Assembly: GCF_934754935.1 (NCBI RefSeq)
Contig: NZ_CAKVJB010000001.1
Span: forward strand, 62,001 to 126,000
Source of the DNA: an uncultured Holdemanella sp.
GTDB lineage: Bacteria; Bacillota_I; Bacilli_A; Erysipelotrichales; Erysipelotrichaceae
Reading direction: 5' to 3'
Length of the DNA: 64,000 bases
In this document: one piece after another, positions 1-7,514 of the stretch
Position numbering within the stretch: the first letter of the stretch is position 1
Layout: the number at the start of each line of letters is the position of its first letter
Program-made: the position numbers and the translations under genes
Notes under the pieces: generated by a model
Databases searched by the model: none
The model's input: the letters and a program-made list of their open reading frames with translations, nothing else
Told to the model about the DNA's origin: nothing

Positions 1-374
1 TGTTTTTTAGGAGATAAGACTTCATGCGTTAATTTACCATCATTGCTGATGAGTAATAAGCCTTCTGTATCTACATCCAATCTTCCAACTGGATATAGAT
101 CGTGTCTTTGACTTTGAACAAGTTCCATAACTGTAGGATAGACCATGTCTTCTGTAGCACTTACATAGCCTTGTGGTTTATTTAAAATGTAATATTCGAA
201 TTCTACATAGCTTACAGGCTCATCATCTACGCAGACTCTATCATCGCCTTTTACGTTGTAGTCTGCTTTTTTGATTATTTCATCATTGATGGTAACCCAG
301 CCATTTTTTATTAATTTTTTTACGTCGTTTCTTGTGCCAAATCCCATATGAGATAAATATTTGTCAAGTCTCAT
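1..374 (-). CDS. 16S rRNA pseudouridine synthase, RsuA family (3' end outside window)
   Basis: This is the N-terminal part (about 124 residues) of a pseudouridine synthase that would isomerise a uridine in 16S rRNA. The first 60 residues form an S4 RNA-binding domain (start MRLDKYLSHMGFGTRNDVKK). The catalytic motif GRLDVDTEGLLLISND, with the conserved Asp of the RsuA/RluB/E/F superfamily, lies near residue 100. The start is ATG at 374-372 and overlaps the stop of the upstream methyltransferase gene as ATGA, so the two rRNA-modification genes are translationally coupled. The protein runs off the left edge of the window. The family is clear; the exact target position (U516 by analogy) is inferred. 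Confidence 0.9.
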   Translation of the reverse strand, partial: MRLDKYLSHMGFGTRNDVKKLIKNGWVTINDEIIKKADYNVKGDDRVCVDDEPVSYVEFEYYILNKPQGYVSATEDMVYPTVMELVQSQRHDLYPVGRLDVDTEGLLLISNDGKLTHEVLSPKK

Positions 375-1705
375 TGATAACGCCATCCTTTCGCATATTT
401 ATTTTTTAATGATCCTTTAGAGAGTTTTGCAAAACCTAAAGAGAAGTGATTTACACAAACAAGACTCCATCCTGATGTCTTCGCATCTAAATCCTTTACA
501 TCAAGAGTTTCACCTTTTAAATATTTAATAACACGCTCATCTTCGATTGAGAAGTTTAATACATTTTTAAATTGTTCAGGACAAAGGACAAGGGCAAGGC
601 TTTGAGCTGGCTCAAAATGTTTACCTTTTAATTGACCTAATAATAAGCCTGATCTAAGTACGCGATAGCCTTTATAGGCTTGAAAATCTGTATTTAACCA
701 AATAACCTTATCTTTTTTGACTTTGATTGTGCCTTTATTTAATTTAACCAATCTTAAAAAATCTGTTACACAATCATCCAATTTATCACTTGGTTCAAGC
801 CTTGTTTTTTTGCGCTTTGTTTCTCCATCTTTGACAAGTAAAGCCACAAAGTGACCTTCTCCCTTGATTTTATGGGGATATAAACGAACACACTCATTCA
901 TATTGATGCCTGGCATCATTCCATCTATTTTTTTAATGGGAACAAGATGTAGCTCTGGATGCTTGTCTAATACGTCTTGAATGACCTCTTCATTTTCATG
1001 AATCGAAAAAGTACAAGTGGAATATACAATGGATCCTCCCGGCTTTAACATGGATACGGCCGCATTCAAAATGTTTTTTTGAATAGGTGGATAGAATGTA
1101 TCATCTTTTTCAATCCAGCTTTTAATTAAGTCGGGTTCTTTACGAAACATGCCCTCACCACTACATGGAGCATCCACTAGAATCTTATCAAATGTTTCAG
1201 GATAGTGTTCTTCCATATTTGTCAAATCTTCACTGGTCACCCAAGCATTGTCACATCCGAATAGTTCAATGTTTTTTAAAAGTCCTTGACATCTTGAAGA
1301 ACTGATATCATTTGAAATCAAGAGTCCTGTATGATTTAGTTTTGTCGCAAGCTTTGTGCTTTTTCCTCCAGGAGCTGCACACGTATCTAATACAATGTCA
1401 TTTTCATTTACAGGAAGTACTTGCGCTGGAAGCATGGCACTGGGTTCTTGAAGATAGTAAAGTCCTGCATAATAGTAGGGGTGCTTACTGGGTTTATCTT
1501 CGTTTGAATAATAAAAGCCATCATTTGTCCATGGGATAGGTTCAAGTTTAAAGGGAGAAATTTTTAAAAATTCTTCAACCGAAATCTTTAGTGTATTGAT
1601 TCTTAACCCATAATATCTTTCATGATCAAAACTATGTAGATAGTCTTCATATTCATCTTGAAGAAGTTCTTTCATTTGTTCCTTAAATTTAATTGGAAGT
1701 TCCAT
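371..1705 (-). CDS. rsmF: rRNA cytosine-C5 methyltransferase, NOL1/NOP2/Sun family, RsmF-like
   Basis: The product is a SAM-dependent m5C methyltransferase acting on RNA, most likely 16S rRNA. The AdoMet-binding motif DTCAAPGGKS is at residues 107-116. The two cysteines of the family are present: one in DAPCSGEG (178-185) and one in YSTCTF (228-233). The 444-residue length and an extra C-terminal domain of roughly 150 residues fit the RsmF/YebU subgroup rather than RsmB, which carries an N-terminal NusB domain instead. It overlaps the following pseudouridine synthase by 4 bases and the preceding aspartokinase stop by 1 base, so all three form one minus-strand operon. The substrate nucleotide is not determinable from sequence. 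Confidence 0.92.
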   Translation of the reverse strand: MELPIKFKEQMKELLQDEYEDYLHSFDHERYYGLRINTLKISVEEFLKISPFKLEPIPWTNDGFYYSNEDKPSKHPYYYAGLYYLQEPSAMLPAQVLPVNENDIVLDTCAAPGGKSTKLATKLNHTGLLISNDISSSRCQGLLKNIELFGCDNAWVTSEDLTNMEEHYPETFDKILVDAPCSGEGMFRKEPDLIKSWIEKDDTFYPPIQKNILNAAVSMLKPGGSIVYSTCTFSIHENEEVIQDVLDKHPELHLVPIKKIDGMMPGINMNECVRLYPHKIKGEGHFVALLVKDGETKRKKTRLEPSDKLDDCVTDFLRLVKLNKGTIKVKKDKVIWLNTDFQAYKGYRVLRSGLLLGQLKGKHFEPAQSLALVLCPEQFKNVLNFSIEDERVIKYLKGETLDVKDLDAKTSGWSLVCVNHFSLGFAKLSKGSLKNKYAKGWRYQ

Positions 1706-2889
1706 TATAGATCAAATGCCTTTCCTAAAGTTTGAACGGCTTTAACTTTATCTTTCTTTTCAATTGTTAGTGAGATGGAAATTTCACTTGAAGTGATCAT
1801 ATAATATTTAATATTGTTTTCACTTAAGATATTTAATACTTTACTCGCAATACCAGAATGTGTAGAAATTCCAAGTCCTACTAAAGACAATTTGATATAT
1901 CCAAGCATTTGATGTACTGGATATTCTTTTGAAGCATTTTCCATAATTTGATTACTTTGTTCTTCTGAACAATATAAAGTAAAGTTGGCAAGGCCTTCAT
2001 CGTCTAATTGTTGTGAAATTGTATCAAGGTTGATATTTAAATCGGAAATCATCTTAAATAGTTTTCCTAAATAAACACCATCGTTAGGTAAGTGCATAAA
2101 GCGCATGATCGCATAGTCATCTTTTACACTTAAACCCGTAATTGGCATATCTTCTAATTCTTTATGCATAATCCAAGTTCCTTTCTCTAAATCTGTTTCC
2201 AAAGCTTTTCCTAAGAAAAGGGGAACATTATATTTACTAGCAAGTTCGACACTTCGCGTTTCAAGTACACCAGCACCTAAACATGCCATCTGCATCATTT
2301 CTTCATAAGAAATTGATTTTAGTTTTTTAGCACGCGTATATAATCGTGGATCAATTGTATACACACCATCTACATCGGTAAAGATGTGGCATTGATATCC
2401 AAGTTTTGCGGCAATCGCAACGGCTGTTGTATCACTTCCACCACGACCTAAAGTAGTGATATCACCATATTCAGTAGCCCCTTGAAAGCCGGCTACGACA
2501 ACAACTTTTCCTTGGTCTAAATGAGATTGAATTGTGGTTGTATCAATATCTTTGATCAAAGCACGAGAATGGTGTTTACTTGTCAGAAAACCTGCTTGAT
2601 AGCCAGTTAAACTGATTGCATCCACACCTAGTGCATTCATCGCAATCGCAAGAAGTGTAATTGTTTGTTGCTCACCCGTAGATAATAAACTATCCAATTC
2701 TCGCTTGTTTGGATTGTTTGTGACACTATGAGCTAATTCTATTAATTTATTTGTGGTTTTTCCCATAGCACTCGCAACAATGACTAGATTGTGGCCTTGT
2801 TCCTTCATGTGTTTGGCATGAAGTGCAATGGCCTGAATCTGTTCAATGGTTCCAACGCTGGTTCCACCATATTTTTCTACTATATTCAT
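1705..2889 (-). CDS. lysC: Aspartokinase (aspartate kinase)
   Basis: The enzyme phosphorylates L-aspartate, the first step towards lysine, threonine, methionine and diaminopimelate. The N-terminal amino-acid kinase domain begins with KYGGTSVG (residues 6-13), the ATP/aspartate-binding signature, and FTDVDGVYTIDPR near residue 170 is typical of the family. The last 130 residues form the paired ACT regulatory domains. At 394 residues it matches monofunctional bacterial aspartokinases, with no homoserine dehydrogenase fused. Its TAA stop overlaps the start of the methyltransferase gene as TAATG. No lysine riboswitch is visible upstream. Which amino acid gives feedback control cannot be read from the sequence. 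Confidence 0.93.
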   Translation of the reverse strand: MNIVEKYGGTSVGTIEQIQAIALHAKHMKEQGHNLVIVASAMGKTTNKLIELAHSVTNNPNKRELDSLLSTGEQQTITLLAIAMNALGVDAISLTGYQAGFLTSKHHSRALIKDIDTTTIQSHLDQGKVVVVAGFQGATEYGDITTLGRGGSDTTAVAIAAKLGYQCHIFTDVDGVYTIDPRLYTRAKKLKSISYEEMMQMACLGAGVLETRSVELASKYNVPLFLGKALETDLEKGTWIMHKELEDMPITGLSVKDDYAIMRFMHLPNDGVYLGKLFKMISDLNINLDTISQQLDDEGLANFTLYCSEEQSNQIMENASKEYPVHQMLGYIKLSLVGLGISTHSGIASKVLNILSENNIKYYMITSSEISISLTIEKKDKVKAVQTLGKAFDL

Positions 2890-2924
2890 AAACTATTTTC
2901 TCCAACCATACCATTTTAACATAT

Positions 2925-2946
2925 AAAAAGCTGTCTTAGACAGCTT
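2925..2946 (-). terminator. Intrinsic terminator of the XRE gene
   Basis: Stem AAGCTGTC (2928-2935), a 3-base loop and GACAGCTT (2939-2946). On the minus strand it is followed by a short U run from 2927 to 2925. It sits directly after the XRE gene and before the aspartokinase start. Confidence 0.7.
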
Positions 2947-2953
2947 ATAGATA

Positions 2954-3340
2954 TTATTTTTGGTTAAAATTATATTTTTTCATAAATCGATCGAGCACGA
3001 TCCATTCTTCTTTATCCAAGGAAATGAGTGTATTAATGAATTTGCGTTGAATCCTTGCTAAATCAGTATCAGACGACATGGCATTTTCAAAGAATCTTCG
3101 AATTTCATTTTCTCTAGATTCAGGAATAAACATCTCACCTTTACCATATAACAACCATTCTTCATTAATATTGAATTGTTTACATATAGAAATTAGATTG
3201 CTTCTTGATAAACTGTTATCGCCATTTTCTATTTTTGATACTGCTGCTTTTTTGATTCCAATTAGCTCACCAAACTGTTCTTGGCTAATTCCTTTTTGTA
3301 ATCGTATTTTCCTAACTCTTTTGCCAATTTCATAATTCAT
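2954..3340 (-). CDS. XRE-family helix-turn-helix repressor
   Basis: This 128-residue regulator has an N-terminal Cro/CI-type helix-turn-helix: RKIRLQKGISQEQFGELIG is followed by KKAAVSKIENGDNSLSR, the recognition-helix region. The C-terminal half (from about residue 70) is short and helical with no recognisable sensor domain. I chose ATG at 3340 because GAGG lies 9 bases upstream; the in-frame GTG at 3355 falls inside that ribosome binding site. The gene is divergent from a small gene and a large surface protein. Inverted AAGATACT repeats lie in both divergent promoters, which suggests it controls itself and the surface protein. The repressor role is inferred. Confidence 0.88.
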   Translation of the reverse strand: MNYEIGKRVRKIRLQKGISQEQFGELIGIKKAAVSKIENGDNSLSRSNLISICKQFNINEEWLLYGKGEMFIPESRENEIRRFFENAMSSDTDLARIQRKFINTLISLDKEEWIVLDRFMKKYNFNQK

Positions 3341-3364
3341 TGTAATATGCCTCACTGTTTATTA

Positions 3365-3394
3365 ATTATATATAATAAAAGTATCTTAAATCAA
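3365..3394 (-). promoter_or_regulatory. Sigma-A promoter of the XRE gene
   Basis: On the minus strand, -35 TTGATT (3394-3389) and -10 TATAAT (3370-3365) are separated by 18 bases. The half-site AGTATCTT (3380-3387) lies in the spacer, as expected for autoregulation. Confidence 0.6.
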
Positions 3395-3450
3395 CATTGG
3401 GAATTGACCTAATGTATTGAAGATACTATAATGTTTCTTGTAGATACTTA
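3380..3450. promoter_or_regulatory. Putative XRE operator: three AAGATACT-type half-sites
   Basis: AGTATCTT at 3380-3387 is the exact reverse complement of AAGATACT at 3420-3427. A third copy, TAGATACTTA, sits at 3441-3450. The second and third copies are 21 bases apart, about two helical turns. The sites overlap the spacer of the XRE promoter and the -10 region of the divergent promoter. Binding by the neighbouring XRE protein is inferred. Confidence 0.55.
3404..3432 (+). promoter_or_regulatory. Consensus-like sigma-A promoter
   Basis: TTGACC (3404-3409), a 17-base spacer and TATAAT (3427-3432). It lies 32 bases upstream of the small gene at 3464 and would also serve the surface protein. 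An AAGATACT site overlaps the -10 element. Confidence 0.8.
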
Positions 3451-3463
3451 GGGAGTATATTAT

Positions 3464-3634
3464 ATGGAAAAACTAACTTTAGAAGAGTTGAAGGTCCTTG
3501 AGAGCCTGCGAAAAAGCTTGCGAGAACTTCACAAAAAAGATTTAGAAGAAGTTATAGATTTTTCTGAAGAATTAAGAAAAATGAAATATTCCAAAAGTAA
3601 AGATTATAACAGGGAATGGGAAGGAAAAAAATGA
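3464..3634 (+). CDS. Small charged protein (56 aa) upstream of the surface protein
   Basis: ATG at 3464 is preceded by GGGAG with suitable spacing and encodes 56 residues (start MEKLTLEELKVLESLRKSLR), ending in a TGA that overlaps the ATG of the surface-protein gene as ATGA. The peptide is strongly charged, rich in Lys and Glu and predicted helical throughout, with no signal peptide. The family is not recognised. The strong promoter, the good ribosome binding site and the coupled stop/start argue that it is translated. It may act as a leader for translational coupling or be a small partner of the XRE regulator; neither is shown. Confidence 0.65.
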   Translation: MEKLTLEELKVLESLRKSLRELHKKDLEEVIDFSEELRKMKYSKSKDYNREWEGKK

Positions 3635-6600
3635 ACAACAAGAAAACATTAACAAGTTTGGCAACAGCCAGTATGGTGATTACGCAAGCTGGACAAATGA
3701 GTGTATTCGCAAAGGGTGTTACAGCAGATCCAGAAACTCCAGCCGAAAAAGAAGAAGTCAAAGTTGAAAAAACACAGAAAGAATTATTAGAAGAAAAAAT
3801 CAAAGAAGCACAAGAAAAAGTAGATGCTGCAAAAAAAGATGTAGATGCAAAAAAAGCTGAAGCAGACGCCGCAAAATTAGAAGCTGAAAAAGCAAACAAT
3901 GCTTATACGTCTCAAAACACGGTAGTACAAACAGGCTATGATGCTTTAAATGGCTATATTGATGAAAGCTTACAGTCTTTATTGAATGAAATTGCGGATT
4001 TAGAAGCTAAGATTGCTCAAATGACAGTCAATTTGAACACAGAACAAAAAACTTCTCAAGAAGCAGAAAAGGCAAAACAAGAAGCTGAGAAAGAATTAGT
4101 CAACAAAAAATCTGAATTAAAAGACTTGCAAAATCAATTGGCAGCTATGAAGACTCCTGAAGAACTTGAGACAGAATACAATCAGGCAACTGAAGATGCC
4201 ACAAAGGCTCAGGAAGCAACAGATACAGCACAAAAGGAAGTTGATGAAGCTCAAACAGCTTTAGATACTGCTCAAAGTGATTTGACAGCTAAAGAAGATG
4301 CTTTGAATCAGGCTCGTACCGATTACGAAAGTGCAACAGCTGAAGTAACAGAAAAACAAACAGCTGTGGATTCTGCTCAGACTTTATTAGATTCTATGAC
4401 AGATCCAGACGGAATGGAAACTGCAAAAGCTGAATTAGAAACCGCAAAAGCAGATTTACAGACTGCACAGCAAAAACAGACAGATGCTGAAAACGCATTG
4501 GCTTCTGCAAATTTAGCTTATGAAACGGCAAAAACCACAAAGGAAACTGCTGAGACAAATTTAGCGAATGCTCAGCAGGCTGTAACAGACGCTCAAAACA
4601 AGTTGAATGATGCAAAAGCTAAAGAACAATCAACAAAATCTTCTTTGGATGCGGCAAATGCTGAAAAGGAAAAGAATGAAGCAGCAATCAAAGAATTAAA
4701 TGCTAAGATTGCGACAGCTCAGAATGAAGTAAATCAAGCTCAAACAGCTTATGACAAGGCTTTAAACGATTTTAACTCGACAATGTCTCCATTGGAACAA
4801 GCTAAAAAGAATTTAGCTGATTTTGAAGCGAAATATGCTACGGAACTGGCTCGATTGAATCAGGGAAGTAAAGGATATTTTGATTCTATCGGCGTTGGAG
4901 CGTCAACAGATCGTATTTTTGATAAAAATAGTTCAAGTATGGCAAAAGCGAATTTGGCATCTTATACAAATATGGGGCAAAAAGATGATGCAACTAGTTT
5001 AGAAAACATGCAGGCTTCTATTGCGTATTTAAAAGAATGTAATGAGATTCGTAAAAAGGAAGGGCTTTCTGAGCTAAAGGTTAGTACATGGCTGATGGCT
5101 GTCGCTCAAGTAAATGCAAATCATGCAAAATCAAATATGGAGCACGCTGGTGTATATGCTACAGGAGAAAATCTTGCGTGGGGATATGGAAACGCTAATA
5201 CAGCAGGAAGCCCATTCCGTGGCTGGTACGACCAGGAAAAAGCTGAATTTTTGGCTGGAAATCATAAATTCTCAGATGTTGGTCACTATAAAAATATTGT
5301 TGAAAAGCGATATACTGTGACAGGCTTCGCAGTTGGAACAAATGGACAGTTTTCTACAGCTCATTGTCAGGAGTTTTTGGATGAGGTAACTGATGTAAAT
5401 CACGAAGTTCAAATGACTGTATCTGAATTTGAACAATCATTCAATAACTACTACAACAATTTGAAATCTGTAGATTCTCAGCACAAAACTTTACAGAACG
5501 CTGTCAACAATGCGTCTGGTTCAGGCTCTAAAGACAATACGGTTGTAACAAACGCTCTCAACTTATTGAATGCTAAGAAAAACGCGTTAACTTCTTTACA
5601 GAACCAGAAAACTGCAAAAGAAAATGCACGTGCTGGATTACAGAATCGTGTAAATCAGGCAACAGCTTCTTATAACCAAGCTGTACAAAACACAAAAGCA
5701 GCTGATCAAAAAGTTGAAGAAGCAAAAGCGGCTAAAGCAAACGCAGAAAATGCTTTGAACAGTGCAAAAGCAGAATTGACAGCTAAAGAAAATGCACGTC
5801 AAACAGCTTCTGTCAACGTGAATACAGCAAAGGCTAAGACTGAAGAAACTCAAAACAAAGTGAATACTTTGAATGATAGAATCAGCAACTGGACAGCAAA
5901 TACAGAAAAAGCTGAAAAGAATTTAGCAGATGCAAAAGATGCTTTGGCAAAAGCTAAAACTAGAAAAGCTCAGATGAAGGACACATTCGATACAGCTGTA
6001 GATGAACACCAGAAAGCATCTGATGTGTTCAATGATGCAAAAGCTACTTCAGATGATGCAAACGCACGTTTGGCGACAGCTAAAGAAAACTTGAGCAAGA
6101 AAGACGCATTGAGAAATGCTGCTAAGAAAGCTGTTGACACATACAATACAGCTTCTGCACAAGTCGAATCATTAGAAGCAGACATCACAAAATTAGCAGA
6201 TACAATCACTGCTAAAGAAACTGAAAAAGCAAAAGCAGACGAAAACATTGAAGCTTTATCAGCTGATATTGAAGCAACTGCAAACGAAAAGGCTAAAGTA
6301 GACGCTGAAGCTGCTCCATTGAAAAATGTTAAAGTTGTATTGAAAGACGTATTGCTTAACGGCTCTAAAGCCGACATCTCAACAGTTGGAAACGATATTC
6401 TGACAGCTAAGTTAAGTGCTTTACAGGTAGAAGTCGATAAAGCTCAAACTTTGAAAGCAGACTTGGAAGTTAAAAACGCAGATTACCAGGCTAAGTACAA
6501 CAGATATGTATTGGCTCAAAGATTCTTATCACAAGCTGAAGAAGATCATGACAAAGCTATGAAAGCATTAAGTGATTACTTGAATAAATCAGATAAAAAC

Positions 6601-6771
6601 GATAAAACCAAAACAAATAAATCAGCTAATGTTGGAAATAGTGTCGATACTAAAAAATCAAATGGTGTAAATACAGCTACTCAAACTGCATTAGGCTTCT
6701 ATGCACTCAGTGGTGTATTAGGACTTGCTGGTGTTGCATTTACAGGTAAACACGCTCGTAAAGAAGACTAG
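3631..6771 (+). CDS. Large coiled-coil surface protein with internal CAP domain (SEC10/PgrA-like)
   Basis: This 1046-residue exported protein starts with a signal peptide (MNNKKTLTSLATASMVITQA, cleavage probably after VFAKG). Residues about 40-410 are Ala/Lys/Glu/Gln-rich heptad coiled coil. A CAP (SCP/PR1-like) domain occupies about 425-590, including GENLAWGYGN near 512 and a later TAHCQEF. A second long coiled coil follows to about 990. The C-terminus has a roughly 20-residue hydrophobic segment and the charged tail KHARKED, like a sortase substrate, but no LPXTG; SNGVNTATQT sits where it would be. I chose ATG at 3631 (AAGGA upstream, ATGA overlap) over a start 15 bases earlier. A role in adhesion or wall interaction is inferred. 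Confidence 0.85.
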   Translation: MNNKKTLTSLATASMVITQAGQMSVFAKGVTADPETPAEKEEVKVEKTQKELLEEKIKEAQEKVDAAKKDVDAKKAEADAAKLEAEKANNAYTSQNTVVQTGYDALNGYIDESLQSLLNEIADLEAKIAQMTVNLNTEQKTSQEAEKAKQEAEKELVNKKSELKDLQNQLAAMKTPEELETEYNQATEDATKAQEATDTAQKEVDEAQTALDTAQSDLTAKEDALNQARTDYESATAEVTEKQTAVDSAQTLLDSMTDPDGMETAKAELETAKADLQTAQQKQTDAENALASANLAYETAKTTKETAETNLANAQQAVTDAQNKLNDAKAKEQSTKSSLDAANAEKEKNEAAIKELNAKIATAQNEVNQAQTAYDKALNDFNSTMSPLEQAKKNLADFEAKYATELARLNQGSKGYFDSIGVGASTDRIFDKNSSSMAKANLASYTNMGQKDDATSLENMQASIAYLKECNEIRKKEGLSELKVSTWLMAVAQVNANHAKSNMEHAGVYATGENLAWGYGNANTAGSPFRGWYDQEKAEFLAGNHKFSDVGHYKNIVEKRYTVTGFAVGTNGQFSTAHCQEFLDEVTDVNHEVQMTVSEFEQSFNNYYNNLKSVDSQHKTLQNAVNNASGSGSKDNTVVTNALNLLNAKKNALTSLQNQKTAKENARAGLQNRVNQATASYNQAVQNTKAADQKVEEAKAAKANAENALNSAKAELTAKENARQTASVNVNTAKAKTEETQNKVNTLNDRISNWTANTEKAEKNLADAKDALAKAKTRKAQMKDTFDTAVDEHQKASDVFNDAKATSDDANARLATAKENLSKKDALRNAAKKAVDTYNTASAQVESLEADITKLADTITAKETEKAKADENIEALSADIEATANEKAKVDAEAAPLKNVKVVLKDVLLNGSKADISTVGNDILTAKLSALQVEVDKAQTLKADLEVKNADYQAKYNRYVLAQRFLSQAEEDHDKAMKALSDYLNKSDKNDKTKTNKSANVGNSVDTKKSNGVNTATQTALGFYALSGVLGLAGVAFTGKHARKED

Positions 6772-6780
6772 TGAATTATA

Positions 6781-6807
6781 GGAGAGATGAAAGTCTCTCC
6801 TTGTTTT
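6781..6807 (+). terminator. Intrinsic terminator of the surface-protein gene
   Basis: GGAGAGA and TCTCTCC form a 7-bp stem around a 6-base loop (6781-6800), followed by TTGTTTT. Its position excludes the in-frame ATG at 6787 as the start of the next gene. Confidence 0.75.
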
Positions 6808-6819
6808 ATGAGGTTAAAT

Positions 6820-7335
6820 ATGTCATTTAAAATAAAAATACAAAATAATCGTGGTGACTGGTATCAAATCTTTCCTGATAATGAAGTACCAATTGGATTT
6901 ATAAAAGTTATGAAGCAACAAAAAGCAATCTTTTATGAGGATGGTACCTTTGAATGTAGTGTATATGAAATTCAACCATTAATTGATTGTATTGAAGAAT
7001 ATATTAAGGATAAACAAAGAGAGTTTAGTTCAAGTAGAGCTTTAAGAGAAAGATTAAATAAACGTAAAGAAGAAATGAATCATGGGGTATATAAAGTTGT
7101 TTTAAATAGTTTATTCGATTTAACGAATGATTATGTACCATGTACACGAAACTATAAAACGGGATATGATCTTTATCCAACATGGCGAATTATTGAAATG
7201 AATGCGATGTCTTGGACAATGTTTATGTCTTATAATTTCATTAAATTTATTGAATCTTCCATTTATCGTTCAGATGAATTGAACTTTAAATTAAAGGAAA
7301 ATGAAAGTTTGCTGGTAAAAGGAATAGTAGAATAA
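6820..7335 (+). CDS. Hypothetical protein (171 aa)
   Basis: I do not recognise a family. ATG at 6820 is preceded by GAGGT at good spacing; an earlier in-frame ATG at 6787 lies inside a terminator hairpin and is unlikely. The protein starts MSFKIKIQNNRGDWYQIFP and appears soluble, with mixed strand and helix content, no signal peptide and no membrane segment. A basic helical stretch (SSRALRERLNKRKEE) lies near residue 80 and a hydrophobic segment (WTMFMSYNFIKFIES) near 135. It stands alone between the terminator of the surface protein and a strong hairpin. Function unknown. Confidence 0.7.
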   Translation: MSFKIKIQNNRGDWYQIFPDNEVPIGFIKVMKQQKAIFYEDGTFECSVYEIQPLIDCIEEYIKDKQREFSSSRALRERLNKRKEEMNHGVYKVVLNSLFDLTNDYVPCTRNYKTGYDLYPTWRIIEMNAMSWTMFMSYNFIKFIESSIYRSDELNFKLKENESLLVKGIVE

Positions 7336-7350
7336 AAAGAAAAAGGGAAG

Positions 7351-7382
7351 GTCACCCCTCATCAAGAACGATGAGGGGTGAC
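7351..7382. terminator. Strong 13-bp perfect hairpin, probable terminator
   Basis: GTCACCCCTCATC (7351-7363) and GATGAGGGGTGAC (7370-7382) form an uninterrupted 13-bp stem with a 6-base loop. The plus strand lacks a proper U tract after it; the minus strand has CTTCCCTTTTTC. It follows the stop of the 171-aa protein by 15 bases. Confidence 0.5.
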
Positions 7383-7475
7383 TCAATTTCTTGACAAAAA
7401 AATGTTATATATGAGACAGTATATGGGCAAATTTAGAAATAAAATTGTCTTTTTTATATATTATTTCAAACAAAT

Positions 7476-7507
7476 AAAAAGCAGAAACGTCAAAAGTGCG
7501 TTTCTGC
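7476..7507 (-). terminator. Intrinsic terminator of the amidohydrolase array
   Basis: GCAGAAACG (7481-7489) and CGTTTCTGC (7499-7507) form a 9-bp stem. On the minus strand it is followed by TTTTTATTTG. It lies 8 bases after the stop of the last amidohydrolase gene. Confidence 0.85.
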
Positions 7508-7514
7508 CATAATT

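Noticed and set aside
2890..2953. Lysine riboswitch before aspartokinase
   Set aside because: The region is only 64 bases and holds a simple terminator; there is no room for the long conserved aptamer.
3552..3899. Antisense open frame opposite the surface-protein start
   Set aside because: Its Ser/Ala/Phe-rich sequence is the mirror of the coiled-coil coding bias; no ribosome binding site. The same holds for 5638-5853 and 5970-6377.
6787..6819. Upstream start of the 171-aa hypothetical gene
   Set aside because: These codons fall inside a terminator hairpin, and the ATG at 6820 has the better ribosome binding site.
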